Below, piece by piece: positions 24,317 through 32,600 of a DNA stretch of 64,000 nucleotides. The notes beneath the pieces were generated by a model. The model was not told the DNA's origin. It did not search any database and was given only the letters and a program-made list of their open reading frames with translations. The DNA lies in contig CAMXCT020001791.1 of the NCBI GenBank assembly GCA_947184155.2, positions 470,658-534,657 on the forward strand, given 5' to 3'. This stretch comes from Cladocopium goreaui (lineage: Eukaryota; Sar; Dinophyceae; Suessiales; Symbiodiniaceae). The position numbers were made by a program, and so were the translations under genes. Within the stretch, counting starts at the first letter, position 1; each line of letters starts with the position of its first letter.

Positions 24317-26865
24317 GTACGTGTATATATAAATAATACATATATATATACATATATATATATATATGCACATACATATGTATGTATAAATATATATATA
24401 CATACATATGTATGTATATATATATATATGTGTGTGTGTGTGTATGTGTGTGTGCTTCAGTAAGCCAAATTCTGACGATGCCAAGGTGTGTTTGGCTGTC
24501 CAAAAAGAGTGGATACTCCCAAATATATGGCTGGATGTCGAGAAGTACGGTCTCTGACCCACACAAAACAACTCCACACCAAGATCTTCAATTATCGCCA
24601 TTTCTTCTCCCATGTCTCCCGCCAAAATGTTAGCAAAATAGATTTTCAAAAGAAATACAAAAAAACATAAACAAACATTACCCTCTGGTAAACTAACATA
24701 GCTATGGAAAATCACCATTTTCAATCGGAAAATCCATTATAAATCACCATTTTCAACAGCTATGTTAAATTACCAGAGGGTACACCAAAACGTTCAGCAT
24801 GCTGTCCTTATGCCAACTCTTCGACGCCAAAACTTCGACGGCCGCACCTGGATCTCGGCACCTTCACCTCAAAGATTGACACGGCGGAGTTCGTCAATGG
24901 CTTCTCTCTTTCTGGGGAAATATCACTTGACACAACATTTGAAGGGTTTGATTGGGAATGCAAATGACACACTTATATATATATTATAGGAAATATCTAG
25001 CATAGGCATCAGCAATTTCGGCCCTGAAAGCCTACATTTGAACTGACCAACCATGGAAGCCACAAAAAATAGATATTGAAATAACTACTTACCAGGCAGT
25101 TTAGCTTTAAATCATCTTGCAAAGTTTAAGGCTTGTTGGGTAGAGGGTTGATCTGACAAATTCTGTGACCCACCGGGGCTAGTGGTGATAGCCAAAGCTT
25201 TCGGTGACGCGATATTCCAGCCACAAAAAAAGGAATTCTGCATCCTTTAGGTGTACATTGCATATAATATGGATAATTATCACAAATGCAAGTACATGTG
25301 CACCATATATATTATTCAGAATAAACTACCCAAATTCACAAACCTGATAGTTAGCCTTACTTACCTATATATATATACTTACATAATCTTACTAATCTTA
25401 CATACATATATAATAATTATCGCACATTGCCCCGGTCATTGGCGGCCTATCCCATGCCCTGGCGCCTATGGAGTTCCAACACTTGGGCACAGGTGCCAAA
25501 TTGACGTTGTCCGCGGACCATGGCACCATGGCACCATGACCGCCCGGGCCCAGGAGATGACACGATGGAAACCAGGTGGAATTCAATGGATTTGTTGGAA
25601 AATCCTGCAGGAAACCATGGGTTCTTACCCCAAATGTAGACATATAGAAGTTTCCTCCAAAATTTCCAATCATCCAATTCTAAGCTCGACTGGGAACTTA
25701 GGGAATCCAATGGCTTTCCAACGCTAAGACTACATGTAAGGATTGCTGAGGTTTTATCTCAAAGAAATAGCAGTGTAATGTGATGTATCATTTGGTGTGG
25801 TTTGTTGCTGGGGGTTGTCAGAAGAATAATGTCCATTGAGGAAACCATCCAGTCAAACCCGCCATACGTAGCCTCCAGACGTCCCACCAGCAATTGCCAC
25901 CTTTGAGTCGTGTGAAAGTGCGCTTTAAGCCATCCAATAAGTGGTAGGTACGTGGCCCCAGCATCCTTGGTACATAGTGCTGCATCAACGTCCTACAGGA
26001 TCTGTGGGCCCCTTTGGACCAAAATGCTCCTTGTCCATGATCCGCAAGACAATCCTACCGAATCCTACCCCTTGATGTAATTAAAATATATTTAAATAGG
26101 TTACAGTAAATGTGCCCAACGGGCCCGGGGCCCCGAAATGACTAGATCCAAGACTAAACCAGGGTTTCATTTGGATGGTTAACGGCGGATTACAGAATGT
26201 ATTGGTAACTTGTATATATTTGGCACTGTTCCACTGTCGAGTTCCAAAGTTCTTGGCAAGGGGGCCTCTCTTGCCTAACTTCTCTCTCCCTGAGGATGTG
26301 TTTGGGTGGAGCCAAATCTGCTCCAACCAAAGCCACTGCACAGCCGCTGATAGAATCATGGGTGCGCAGGCAGTTTTGTATCTGGAGGGCTCCTGCGAAT
26401 CTGTTCTCTGCACAAACTGGCTACACAATCTATTTAAATTTAAAATTCAGCTGCAGCACACGTGTCAACCAACAGGGCAAGTACTCACAGGAGTACAGGG
26501 GGCACTGTGCAGAAATCTCACCTCTAGCATGACTAGCGCAAGGACTTTAGCAACCTCTGGGTGGTCTGCGATTTCATCACAGATGCTCCTGCTTTACCCA
26601 CACGCTTGGCCTTGCGGTCCAAGAGCTCCGACAAGTCTCGTGGGAGGCCCGGCAAACGGCGGTGCTGCTGCAAGTCACCTGCCAATCCAACGACTGCGAT
26701 GCCATCGTTCATCTTTTGGAGGAGCTCGCTATCGATTTGAACTTCAATCATCTTCAACGTCCTATACTCGCACGAGTCTGTGTCCAAAGCCTCACGCACT
26801 GCATGGGGCCAGTTGGCTGCCGCAGCTGCCAAGAACAGGAACGTGAGTGCCACTTGAAGTTTCAT
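1171..26865 (-). CDS. Secretory type I membrane protein with GT8-like glycosyltransferase core (multi-exon gene model)
   Basis: A long gene model running from a signal-peptide exon to a transmembrane exon with a stop. Resolved exons, in transcript order: 26865-about 26536, 25992-25846, 24903-24868, about 23705-23489, 21815-21759, 18143-18063, 17831-17787, 16109-15999, 15443-15300, 14365-14261, 14031-13957, 13355-13279, 12591-12562, 12046-11930, 9486-9382, 6846-6753, 3620-3540, 2870-2818, 2154-2059, 1311-1171. Most neighbouring exons agree in phase (mainly 0). Donors are GT, one GC and four GA; all acceptors are AG. The middle resembles GT8/LARGE-type retaining glycosyltransferases, so a sugar-nucleotide transferase in the ER or Golgi lumen is the likely role. 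Exons are certainly missing (for example between 11.9 and 9.5 kb and around 4.8 and 8.2 kb). The model could be two genes; no alternative stop or start was seen between its ends. Confidence 0.6.
1940..2051. mobile_element. Family-1 short inverted-repeat element, copy 1
   Basis: Begins TACCATCTGGTAAACTG and ends TTTACCAGAGGGTA. It has the shared core AAAATCACCATTTTTAATGGG. It starts eight bases into the intron that follows the exon ending at 2059. Confidence 0.8.
2477..2586. mobile_element. Family-1 element, copy 2
   Basis: Ends TACCCTCTGGTAATTTAAC and CATAACCAGAGGGTA; intronic. Confidence 0.8.
3387..3492. mobile_element. Family-1 element, copy 3
   Basis: Ends TACCCTCTGGTAAACC and TTTACCAGAGGGTA; intronic, about 50 bp from the exon at 3540-3620. 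Confidence 0.8.
4756..4836 (-). CDS. Candidate exon (unassigned)
   Basis: A sharply GC-rich block in AT-rich intron sequence. The minus frame reads [17 protein letters not shown] then [14 protein letters not shown]. Acceptor CTGCCCAG is good. The phase does not fit the flanking exons at 6.8 and 3.6 kb, so either a partner exon is missing or this exon is skipped. Function not recognised. Confidence 0.35.
5690..5802. mobile_element. Short inverted-repeat element with GGTTTCAA ends (family 4)
   Basis: Left arm TTGGTGGTTTTAACC, right arm GAAACCACCAACCAG, shared interior GGATGACATCCCAT. Related segments occur at 13166-13240 and, diverged, at 38060-38150. Confidence 0.6.
6397..6485. mobile_element. 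Family-2 inverted-repeat element, copy 2
   Basis: Begins ATCTGGGTAAATTATAATA and ends TATAATTTACCCAGAT; shorter interior with a doubled GTGAGGTCGCA block. A decayed third copy is visible at 47133-47222. Confidence 0.75.
6753..6846 (-). CDS. Exon near the 3' part of the secretory glycosyltransferase gene
   Basis: Bounded by CTTGTAG and G-GTTAAT, 31 codons plus one base. It reads [16 protein letters not shown] and ends [10 protein letters not shown]. The leftover G matches the acceptor phase of the exon at 3620-3540 ([13 protein letters not shown]...). No domain named. Confidence 0.45.
7677..7781. mobile_element. Family-1 element, copy 4
   Basis: Ends TACCATCTGGTTATTTAAC and AATAACCAGAGGGTA; subtype with GGTTAT ends. 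Confidence 0.8.
8050..8100. repeat. Tandem 10-bp repeat GTTTCCCATG
   Basis: Five perfect copies of a 10-bp unit. Flanked at 8100-8300 by a GC-rich patch that is open on both strands; a minus frame containing [13 protein letters not shown] may be an exon but no splice phase could be fixed. Confidence 0.8.
8630..8965. repeat. AT-rich degenerate microsatellite
   Basis: Run of TAT/ATAT/TATTG-type repeats with almost no other content. ORFs reading [11 protein letters not shown] across it are composition artefacts. Confidence 0.8.
9382..9486 (-). CDS. Exon near the 3' part of the secretory glycosyltransferase gene
   Basis: A 35-codon phase 0/0 exon ending GAG-GTGGTC. It reads [18 protein letters not shown] and ends [10 protein letters not shown]. 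Glycine- and cysteine-rich, plausibly lumenal. The opposite strand is also open over this stretch, but the minus frame has splice sites at both ends. Confidence 0.42.
9640..10215. repeat. Degenerate minisatellite of TCTTCTGGCAT / TATCTGGCAT units
   Basis: About 575 bp of interleaved 9-11-bp units (TCTTCTGGCAT, CTATCTGGCAT, TCTGACAT). On the minus strand it translates as [12 protein letters not shown] in several frames, which is a by-product of the repeat. It lies in the 3' part of the glycosyltransferase gene, presumably in an intron. Confidence 0.88.
10263..10470. repeat. 40-bp tandem repeat, five copies
   Basis: Unit begins GAGGTCCGGCAGGGAACACT and repeats at 10263, 10303, 10343, 10398 and 10438. 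The third copy has an internal insertion and the last is diverged. Directly abuts the TCTGGCAT array on one side and a purine array on the other. Confidence 0.85.
10484..10590. repeat. Purine-rich GAGGAGGACAACGAGA repeat
   Basis: Several imperfect copies of GAGGAGGACAACGAGA passing into plain GAGGAGGA. Third of three adjoining arrays. Confidence 0.8.
11441..11582. mobile_element. Family-1 element, copy 5 (longer)
   Basis: 142 bp. Ends TACCCTCTGGTTATGAC and GTCATAACCAGAGGGTA; extra internal sequence. Confidence 0.78.
11660..11897. mobile_element. Family-6 inverted-repeat element carrying a nested family-1 insertion
   Basis: Arms TGTCAACCCTGGATGA and TCATCCGGGGTTGACA. Interior block GACTATTGGAGGAGTACCCC. 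Interrupted by the family-1 element at 11763-11866. Confidence 0.8.
11763..11866. mobile_element. Family-1 element, copy 6, nested in a family-6 element
   Basis: Ends TACCCTCTGGTAATTTAAC and AAATTACCAGAGGGTA. Sits inside a second inverted-repeat element (11660-11897). The related element at 50059-50192 lacks this insertion, which provides an empty-site comparison. Confidence 0.85.
11930..16109 (-). CDS. GT8-like (LARGE/xylosyltransferase-type) catalytic core exons
   Basis: Exons 16109-15999, 15443-15300, 14365-14261, 14031-13957, 13355-13279, 12591-12562 and 12046-11930 join into a nucleotide-sugar transferase fold. The joined exons read [18 protein letters not shown], then [11 protein letters not shown] (the first strand and early acidic region of GT8), [25 protein letters not shown], and [19 protein letters not shown] at the place where GT8 and LARGE proteins have their metal-binding LDxD strand. 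[10 protein letters not shown] follows, then [11 protein letters not shown], matching the NxGV-(L/I)F-L-lines-up-R segment. The acidic metal motif reads D-A-G-D instead of D-x-D. Two of these joins (14261/14031 and 13957/13355) need GA donors, and each then restores the family pattern exactly. The substrate cannot be told from sequence. Confidence 0.72.
12701..12804. mobile_element. Family-1 element, copy 7
   Basis: Ends TACCCTCTGGTAAACTAAC and AAATTACCAGAGGGTA; intron between exons 13279 and 12591. Confidence 0.82.
14444..14549. mobile_element. Family-1 element, copy 8
   Basis: Begins TACCCCTCTGGTAAAC with one extra C and ends GTTTACCCGAGGGTA; slightly diverged ends. Lies in the intron before the exon at 14365. 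Confidence 0.78.
16233..16370. mobile_element. Family-3 inverted-repeat element, copy 1
   Basis: Arms TTCCAGGATCTTAAATTGG and CCAATTTAGGATCCTGGAA. Shared interior ATTCCCTAAAAAATAGGCC and GGCCTTATAT. Confidence 0.78.
17413..17531. mobile_element. Family-1 element, copy 9
   Basis: Ends TACCTTCTGGTTATTTAAC and AATAACCAGATGGTA. Confidence 0.78.
17560..17663. mobile_element. Family-1 element, copy 10
   Basis: Ends TACCCTCTGGTAAACTAAC and AATTTACCAGATGGTA; only 29 bp from copy 9. Confidence 0.8.
18634..18752. mobile_element. Family-1 element, copy 11
   Basis: Ends TACCATCTGGTTATTTAAC and AATAACCAGAGGGTA. Contains a doubled GGAAAATCAT segment. Confidence 0.8.
18752..18970. repeat. Direct repeat generated around an inverted-repeat element
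   Basis: The segment starting TATTTATAGGGATTATAGAT and running through TATATATTATGATATTTTATTTAACATAGCC occurs at 18752 and again at 18910. Each copy leads into part of a family-1 element, so a 158-bp unit including the element was duplicated in tandem. Confidence 0.75.
18800..18910. mobile_element. Family-1 element, copy 12, 5' truncated
   Basis: Starts at ATTTAACATAGCCATGG without the terminal TACCATCTGG and ends CATAACCAGAGGGTA. Part of the local tandem duplication. Confidence 0.72.
19214..19340. mobile_element. Family-3 inverted-repeat element, copy 2
   Basis: Arms TCCAGGATCCTAAAATGGAG and CTCCATTTTAGGATCCTGA. Interior ATTCCCTAAAAAATAGGCC matches the copy at 16233. Confidence 0.78.
20640..21475. 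repeat. 92-bp tandem repeat, about eight to nine copies
   Basis: Unit contains TTTGATTCGCGTAAGCCTCC, TTTCAGGCTCGAAAAGG and CACTCTCCTTCTACCATACC. The last five copies are virtually identical at 92-bp spacing. The first three are about 100 bp and carry the variant GTGGGGCTCCTTTTTGGCTC. Increasing identity towards one end suggests recent expansion there. Lies in an intron between the exons at 23.5 and 21.8 kb. Confidence 0.9.
21850..21954. mobile_element. Family-1 element, copy 13
   Basis: Ends TACCCTCTGGTTATGTC and AAATTACCAGAGGGTA; about 35 bp upstream of the 19-codon exon at 21759-21815. Confidence 0.8.
23326..23400. repeat. GAAA microsatellite
   Basis: Run of GAAA units on the plus strand, giving KERKKERK in one frame and FFLSFFLS on the other strand. 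Confidence 0.9.
23489..23705 (-). CDS. Cysteine-rich exon of the same secretory protein
   Basis: A GC-rich block inside AT-rich introns. The minus frame reads [17 protein letters not shown] and later [12 protein letters not shown], ending WLWDA before a GTTGAT donor. Several paired cysteines suit a lumenal, disulphide-bonded domain. The left (5') edge is uncertain. Plus-strand and alternate-frame ORFs over the same bases look like shadows. Confidence 0.5.
24020..24445. repeat. TA/TG/CATA microsatellite
   Basis: Roughly 425 bp of ATATAT, TGTGTG, ACATATG and similar units. ORFs of Y, I, C, V and H across it are artefacts. Confidence 0.9.
24679..24782. mobile_element. Family-1 element, copy 14
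   Basis: Ends TACCCTCTGGTAAACTAAC and AAATTACCAGAGGGTA; near-perfect. Confidence 0.82.
25846..25992 (-). CDS. Exon of the same secretory protein
   Basis: A 49-codon phase 0/0 exon between TGTAG and GTTTCC on the minus strand. It starts [18 protein letters not shown] and ends GGFDWM, with aromatic and basic residues typical of a folded domain. Family not recognised. It lies between the signal-peptide exon and the 24.9-kb exon, all on the same strand and in compatible phase. Confidence 0.5.
26536..26865 (-). CDS. First exon: signal peptide and N-terminal region
   Basis: The ATG at 26865 opens a run beginning [19 protein letters not shown], a textbook signal peptide (one Lys, a hydrophobic core, small residues before the cleavage site). 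An acidic and leucine-rich segment follows, and the frame stays open until a stop at 26533, so the true 3' edge is an upstream donor. Upstream, the sense strand has a pyrimidine-rich stretch followed by AG about 15-20 bases before the ATG, suitable as a spliced-leader acceptor. The open frame continues further upstream, but the signal peptide argues for this start. No domain recognised. Confidence 0.55.
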
Positions 26866-27109
26866 GACTTCACGGCTTCTTGAGCCAGAGTTTGTGGAAA
26901 GTGAAAAAAGGAAGGCTGGATCAAAGCTAAAAGATGTTTGATTAACTGATTCCAGCACCCGGTAATAAATGGAAATTTCTGCTGACCGCGGCCGACCGCA
27001 AGGGGGAGGGCGTGAGGGCAGAGATGTTGTGAAGAAGAAGAAGAACAACAACAACACCATCACTTTGTTTTTCTTCTACCAGTCCAAGGGTTTCAGAAGC
27101 AACGTTGGG

Positions 27110-28270
27110 CAGCTTTCCCGTTTATAAACAATTCTGAACCTGGGAATGCTTCTTTCGCTATGTTTTGGGAACAAAATTAGGTTGTTGTTTTGCCGCTACG
27201 CAGGCGCCACGCAGGCATAAAGGCATATTTGCTTGTGCTTGGCGGGTTCGCTGGCTGCAAGATGTGGCAAGCAGCAAGGAAAAAGTGAAAACTGACAGTT
27301 TTAATAGCGTTTCAGAAGGGGCGTTAGGAAGTTTTGGGGGCTTCCATTGCTCTCTGTTTTGTGAGCGAAATTATAATTAGATGGTGGAGGCGCCCCAACG
27401 GCATGTAGCTTGTGCTCGGCGGGCCCCACTGCCTCCTAGATGAAACAGCTATAACAGCTGGAAAAAAACTGAAAGCTTACAATTTTAGTCGCATTATTGG
27501 TGCTTCTTTTGCTACGTATTGGGAACAAAATTAGGTGGAGTTTCGGTGCCCCAACCACATGTAGCTTCTGCTTGGCAGGCTCGCTGGCTGCCAGATGTAG
27601 CAAACAGCTGGAAAAACTGAAAACTGACAGTTTTAGTAGCGTTTCAGAAGGGCATTAAAAAGTTTTTGGGGTTTCTTTTGCTACATTTTGGGGCTCCGTT
27701 TTGGCAACAAAATTATTTTATTGTTTTGCCGATTCGGAGATACCATAATGATGTATTTGTGTTTGAGGGGCTTGCTGGCTGCAAGATATTGCAAACACCT
27801 TGAAAAAGCTGAAAGCTGAAAGTTTTAGTAGGGTTTCAGAAGGGACGTTACGTAGTTTTTTGATTTTTTTGCTACATTTTAAGAACGAAATTACGTTGTG
27901 TTTTGTGTAGCATGTGCTTGGCGGGCTCCACTGCCTGCTGGATGTGGCAAACAGCTGGAAAAACTGAAAACTTACAGGTTTAGTAGCATTTCAGAAGGGG
28001 CATTTAAGAGTTTCTGCGGCTTCTTTTGCTACGTTTTGGGAACGAAATTAGGTGGTACTTTAATGTTTCGCAAGCGCCCCTACGGCATGTAGATTGTGCT
28101 CGGCGGGCTCCATTGCCTCCTATCTGAAGCAGCTGGAAAAAGCTGAAAACCGTCAGTTTTTGTAGGGTTTCAAAAGGGACGTGAGGGAGTTTTCGGGGCT
28201 TCTATTGCTACGTTTTTGGGAACACCATTAAAGGTGGTGCTTTGATGTTTCGCAGGAACCCCAACGGCAT
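27110..28270. repeat. Diverged tandem array, unit about 160-190 bp, seven copies
   Basis: Each unit holds TTCTTTTGCTACGTTTTGGGAAC, a GGCATGTAGCTTGTGCTCGG-like block, GCAAACAGCTGGAAAAACTG and TTTTAGTAGCGTTTCAGAAG. Copies begin near 27147, 27345, 27502, 27672, 27863, 28020 and 28198 and differ by many substitutions, so the array is old. It fills the spacer between the RibD-like exons and the signal-peptide exon; no gene seen in it. Confidence 0.82.
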
Positions 28271-28339
28271 GTAACTTGTGATTGGTTTGAGGATAGGTTT
28301 CTGAAAGAAAGCGGGTGAATCTGCAAAAAAACTGGGAAA

Positions 28340-28430
28340 ATTACATAGCCCACAGCGGGCGACATTCTGGGCAACAACAGCAACCCTTGAGGCATCGCCG
28401 GTGTGCGAAGCCTTACAATATGCTCTTAAA
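28340..28430. repeat. Dispersed repeat, copy 1
   Basis: Contains GCGGGCGACATTCTGGGCAA and CAACAGCAACCCTTGAGGCA, then GCGAAGCCTTACAAT. Almost the same sequence is at 45270-45335. The minus strand reads RVAVVAQNVAR in both. Confidence 0.75.
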
Positions 28431-28524
28431 TTCTTGATGATTCTCACTGCCGGCAAAATCAATCGTATCCAACAGCGGCTCTTTGTCTTCCGCAGCAAAA
28501 TGCCAAACACATCCCGGCTCTGAC

Positions 28525-29125
28525 CAACAAGGGTGGCTTGAGAATCAGCACGAAGTCCATGGGCATCTGCTTGTGCTTCTCCCTAGGCGCCCGGTGCAGT
28601 AGAAAAATTTGTTGAGATGCAAATGCATCCAATATGCATAAGACTCATGAGATGCATGGATTTCCTGAAGCTCTTCAAACCAAACGATCCAATGTTTTTT
28701 TGACAACTTTGTTCCCCTTTGTTCCCCTTTGTTCCCTGCATCCAGCTCTTCGGGCCTGAGTGATCCATTGCAAGGTCTTGTCTTCACAAGCCACTCGTCC
28801 ATCCAGACTTGTCGCAATCTTCAGGACCACAAATGGCCTCTGCTGAGTGTTGCTGAAATGCTTCGGCTTGGATGGGCTATGTGGGCAGTTTGTAGGCTGC
28901 CAGCTGAGAGGTTTTCGACTTTGTTATCAAGACAACATGCGTAAACTGTCACCATGATTCCAGGCACAACAGAGCAACAGCAAAGCATCAGGCTCGGGCC
29001 TCTGCAACTCCCACATCCACCTGGCGAAGTTCCAAACTTAGATTGGGATTGGCACATCGCACAAATGTTGGTCCGGCAATGGCAGTCCAGTGATGGCAGT
29101 CCAGGGCAGTCCAGCGCACAGTCTT
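28525..29125 (-). CDS. RibD-like riboflavin biosynthesis deaminase/reductase (partial gene model)
   Basis: Two exons join in phase across a GC-AG intron. Exon 28842-28756 reads QRPFVVLKIATSLDGRVA and ends LQWITQ; exon 28582-28525 reads GEAQADAHGLRADSQATLVG. This is the hallmark of the RibD C-terminal reductase domain: RPxVxLKxAxSLDGRxA, then WIT, then HxLRxxxDAxLVG. That domain reduces the ribosylamino-uracil intermediate with NADPH in riboflavin synthesis. Upstream, 29125-29000 reads VRCANPNLSLELRQVDVGVAE, which fits the end of the deaminase domain (DPNP...LR..GI.V..G). The start, the zinc-site exons and the 3' end were not resolved. The aspartate usually before the A of DAxLVG is replaced by serine-glutamine. 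Confidence 0.62.
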
Positions 29126-29695
29126 GGCGTCTTCGCATGTCGTCTCCGAGCTGCGGAGCTCAGTCGGTGAAACGCAGTTCGTCGGCTCGGTGCTCCAGCT
29201 CCTCCACCACATCCTGACGCAGTCACTGCCATGGCCAGTTGGAAAAATTCTGCAGTATCAATATGTATCAATATTGTTTATATTTTAAGTTATAACATGT
29301 TATAACCTTATATAACTTATTAACATTTACACACAGGATGCGCATATGTAGTCTATAATTAAGAACAGTAACTGTTTTTCTATCGAAAACATAACAATAC
29401 ATAACGATACGGGTACGGTATATGCGGGTACCATTTGTTCAACCTTGGTCCGCTTGATTGCATTTTGAACCATTACAGTTTTTGCCCTCCTTTGCGCTCT
29501 CGATAGCTTGCACCGCCGAACTCCTGGCACGGCTACATCCCTGGCGGCCCTTGAACCAGGATGAATCAGGATATGTTTTCTGACATAATCAAAAATCATC
29601 CAATGAAATTCTAATCGCTTCCACCACTGCAATTTTGATCACAAACACCATTCCCTTTCCCTATCTTCCCTTGAAAGTCTGAAGATCCATCCATC

Positions 29696-32600
29696 TCACT
29701 TCCCCCACATCCTTCGGTGCAGTATAAAGAAATGCTGCAGAGCCGCTGTCGTAACAGGTCCTTGGCATGTGGAACAGGCAGAAGGCAAACAAAAGATCTC
29801 CAATCAAATCCAACCAACATCAATAAGTCAATAAATTGTATGGCATATGTATATATAGAGTTTCCATTTTGATAGCCTGCTGCCAATCCTGCCATCTAAA
29901 CATCTATCCGAATCATGAATTCAGGATTCAAACTCATGAAAATCAAGCAGAACATAGATTTCAAAATTTGACATAGATTCTGACATAGATGAAAATAGCA
30001 CAAACCTTTACCCAGTGGGCCACTCCTTTCTTCAGTTCCACCGAGATCCACCAAGTTTCACGAAAAAAACACATCGCATTTTTGGGCCAAAGTGCTACCT
30101 TCGAGGAGCTCTCGTAGGCAATGGACAAAGCGCCAGCAGGTCTGTTGGGTGCTGGGGAAGAAGCGAGCGAACCTGGTCGTTTTGGCTGTTGGGATTCATT
30201 CAATTCACCAAAATGCATTCAAGAAAAGGCTAAAGGCAATGAATGGAATTAGCAAAATTTAGCAAACTTGGTAAACTTCACTTACTCCGACATGCCCAAA
30301 CAGTCTTTCTGTCTGTTCTGCTCCCCGATCCCAAACAAGACCTTCGTCAAATATGATATCCCAACATTCCCAACATTCGCTCTCACTATGAGCAAGTTTC
30401 AGCCACGTGACATTCCAGCAATCTGATGATCAGTGGCATGGGAAAATTCTATGTGCAAATCGGCTCGGCCATTGCGAATCAACGCGGGATTCAGCCGATC
30501 ACGGTGGTTGGTCGTGAGGACGAAAATTTGGCCTGCACAGGAGAAAGGTTCAAAGGGGTGAGCCTCTTGTGTGGTATACCGGTATACCTTTTCAATGTGA
30601 TTCAATGCGAAACCAACAACAATTCAGAATCCAGAATTCTGGGACCCTATGGAAATCTATGGAAACCTATGGAATTCTCAGCCAATTCTGCCAAGTTCAT
30701 CCATGGTTTTCCGCTTTACCAAACTTCGGGCGTTCGCACACCGGACACCTTCAGCTTTGCCGACGCCGTCCAAGGCGTTCAGGAGGCCTGGCAGCGGCGT
30801 GCCCACGGTTCTAGGCAGCATTGGATAGACCTATTACGAAAGTATATCTATATATATATATAATATACCCATATGCTCCATGGTGCTGGAATATTTACCA
30901 ACATTTGCCATAAAAATCACCCAAATTAGGTAAATATAAATATAATTAAATATAACATACATGGAGCATATGGGATAGACATTGTCAAGTTTCTCATCAT
31001 TATGGTATGTATATGCAATTGTATACTTTATTATCCTTCCAAGCCTCCGGTTCTTTTGATTCGCTATGAGCATCAGAGTCTGTCTGCAGATTTGTTCGAA
31101 CTCCCAAATTGAGGAGACGTCAGAGACCTCCAACAGTTGGAACGGTACAAAACCGATTGTCCCAATATCCCTTCCATCGCCTGAAAATGTGAGGACGGAG
31201 TCAGTGAGAAGTTTCTCACGATCCTTCCCGAAAATGGCATCAATGTCTTCGAACACTAGTAACCTCGGTATATCAAGGTATGGCTCAGTGTGCTTTCATA
31301 TCTGCTCCTAGTATCTCTTAGTTGCGCTTCAATGTAGCAGTAGTGACGTAGTGTGTGTGTGTGTGCATCCACAAGTCTCAAAAACAACTGACTCGACTGA
31401 CTGCTGGCAAACCGGTACCCTCTGGTGAACTAACATAGCAATGGAAAATTGCCATTTATAGTGTATTTTCCCATGAAAAATGGTGATTTTCCATTGCTAT
31501 GTTAGTTCACCAGAAGGTAAATCCCGCAAGAAAATCATCCAGCCCACTTTCATAGCAAACCAATGCAAATCGTGCATACAGTATCTACAGCGTATCTGCG
31601 AAGAATATCGATAAATCATGATACAGATACAGCATGATACAGCAAATCGTTAACATATTCTAACAGTCTTTGTTCGAGGGACGAATGGCGTGGTGCCTGG
31701 TTCACGGCAGCTCTCAGAGATTCATCCGTCAGATTTGGATGCGTCAAATGCAAATGGCCTCGGGCGATGGATTTGGGTATCAAAAATGGGCTGTCAATAG
31801 ATGCGCAAAACTGCCCATTCTTGGTATGAAAATGTATATGAAACCATCCGTTTTTGTGGGGCAGCATTGTTTCTCGCACTTTTGAGAAATCTCGGGGCTC
31901 AGGCACAGGTTGTGCTTGAAATGGCCAGCGATTGCCTGTATGAGCCTGACACGACAAGCACTTTGAGCCGAACTTCGAATAATTAGAAACGACATCTATA
32001 TATTGACTGACATATACAAGTAGAAATCTTCAGCAGAGTCTGGCAGTCCCAGTTGCGACGTCTTGCCAGATCCAGGAACTCCGTAGAAAAGGTAGCCCCT
32101 CTTGTGCTGAATGCCGTGCTCCTGGTGGAGTCCAAACGACTGCCAAGACATGCCAGGACCAGAAGCACCGTTTTGAGCAGGTCTTGAATCTCCCTCGAAG
32201 GCCTCACATGTCAGTGAGTATCAGTGAGTAATGTGAGTAACGTCTTGACAGGTTCTCGTCGGATCTCCTTGTACCACCGTCGGGTGTCTTCTCCAAGGAA
32301 CTCCTCAATGTCACCCAACAGCCTCTCCTTGACTCCTCACAGTGCTGGAAGGGTGGTGCCAACGTGCCGATAATATCAACAACTCAAGAGATTCATCATG
32401 GCTCGTCATGACTCATCTGCCCCTCGGAAGCGCAAAACTGGACCAGGATGACTCAGGACTCAGCACCGCACTGATGACATGATATTGTGTGGCACATTGT
32501 GATACTATGATTTTGTCAGTCAGGAACATATTTTTTCCATCTGTTAATTTAAAAGAATACAATGAATACAAGAAATCAATGTGTCCATAGGGCCAAAAAA

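Noticed and set aside
23909..24724. ORFs of Y/I/C/V/H over the 24-kb microsatellite
   Set aside because: Pure composition artefact of TA/TG/CA repeats.
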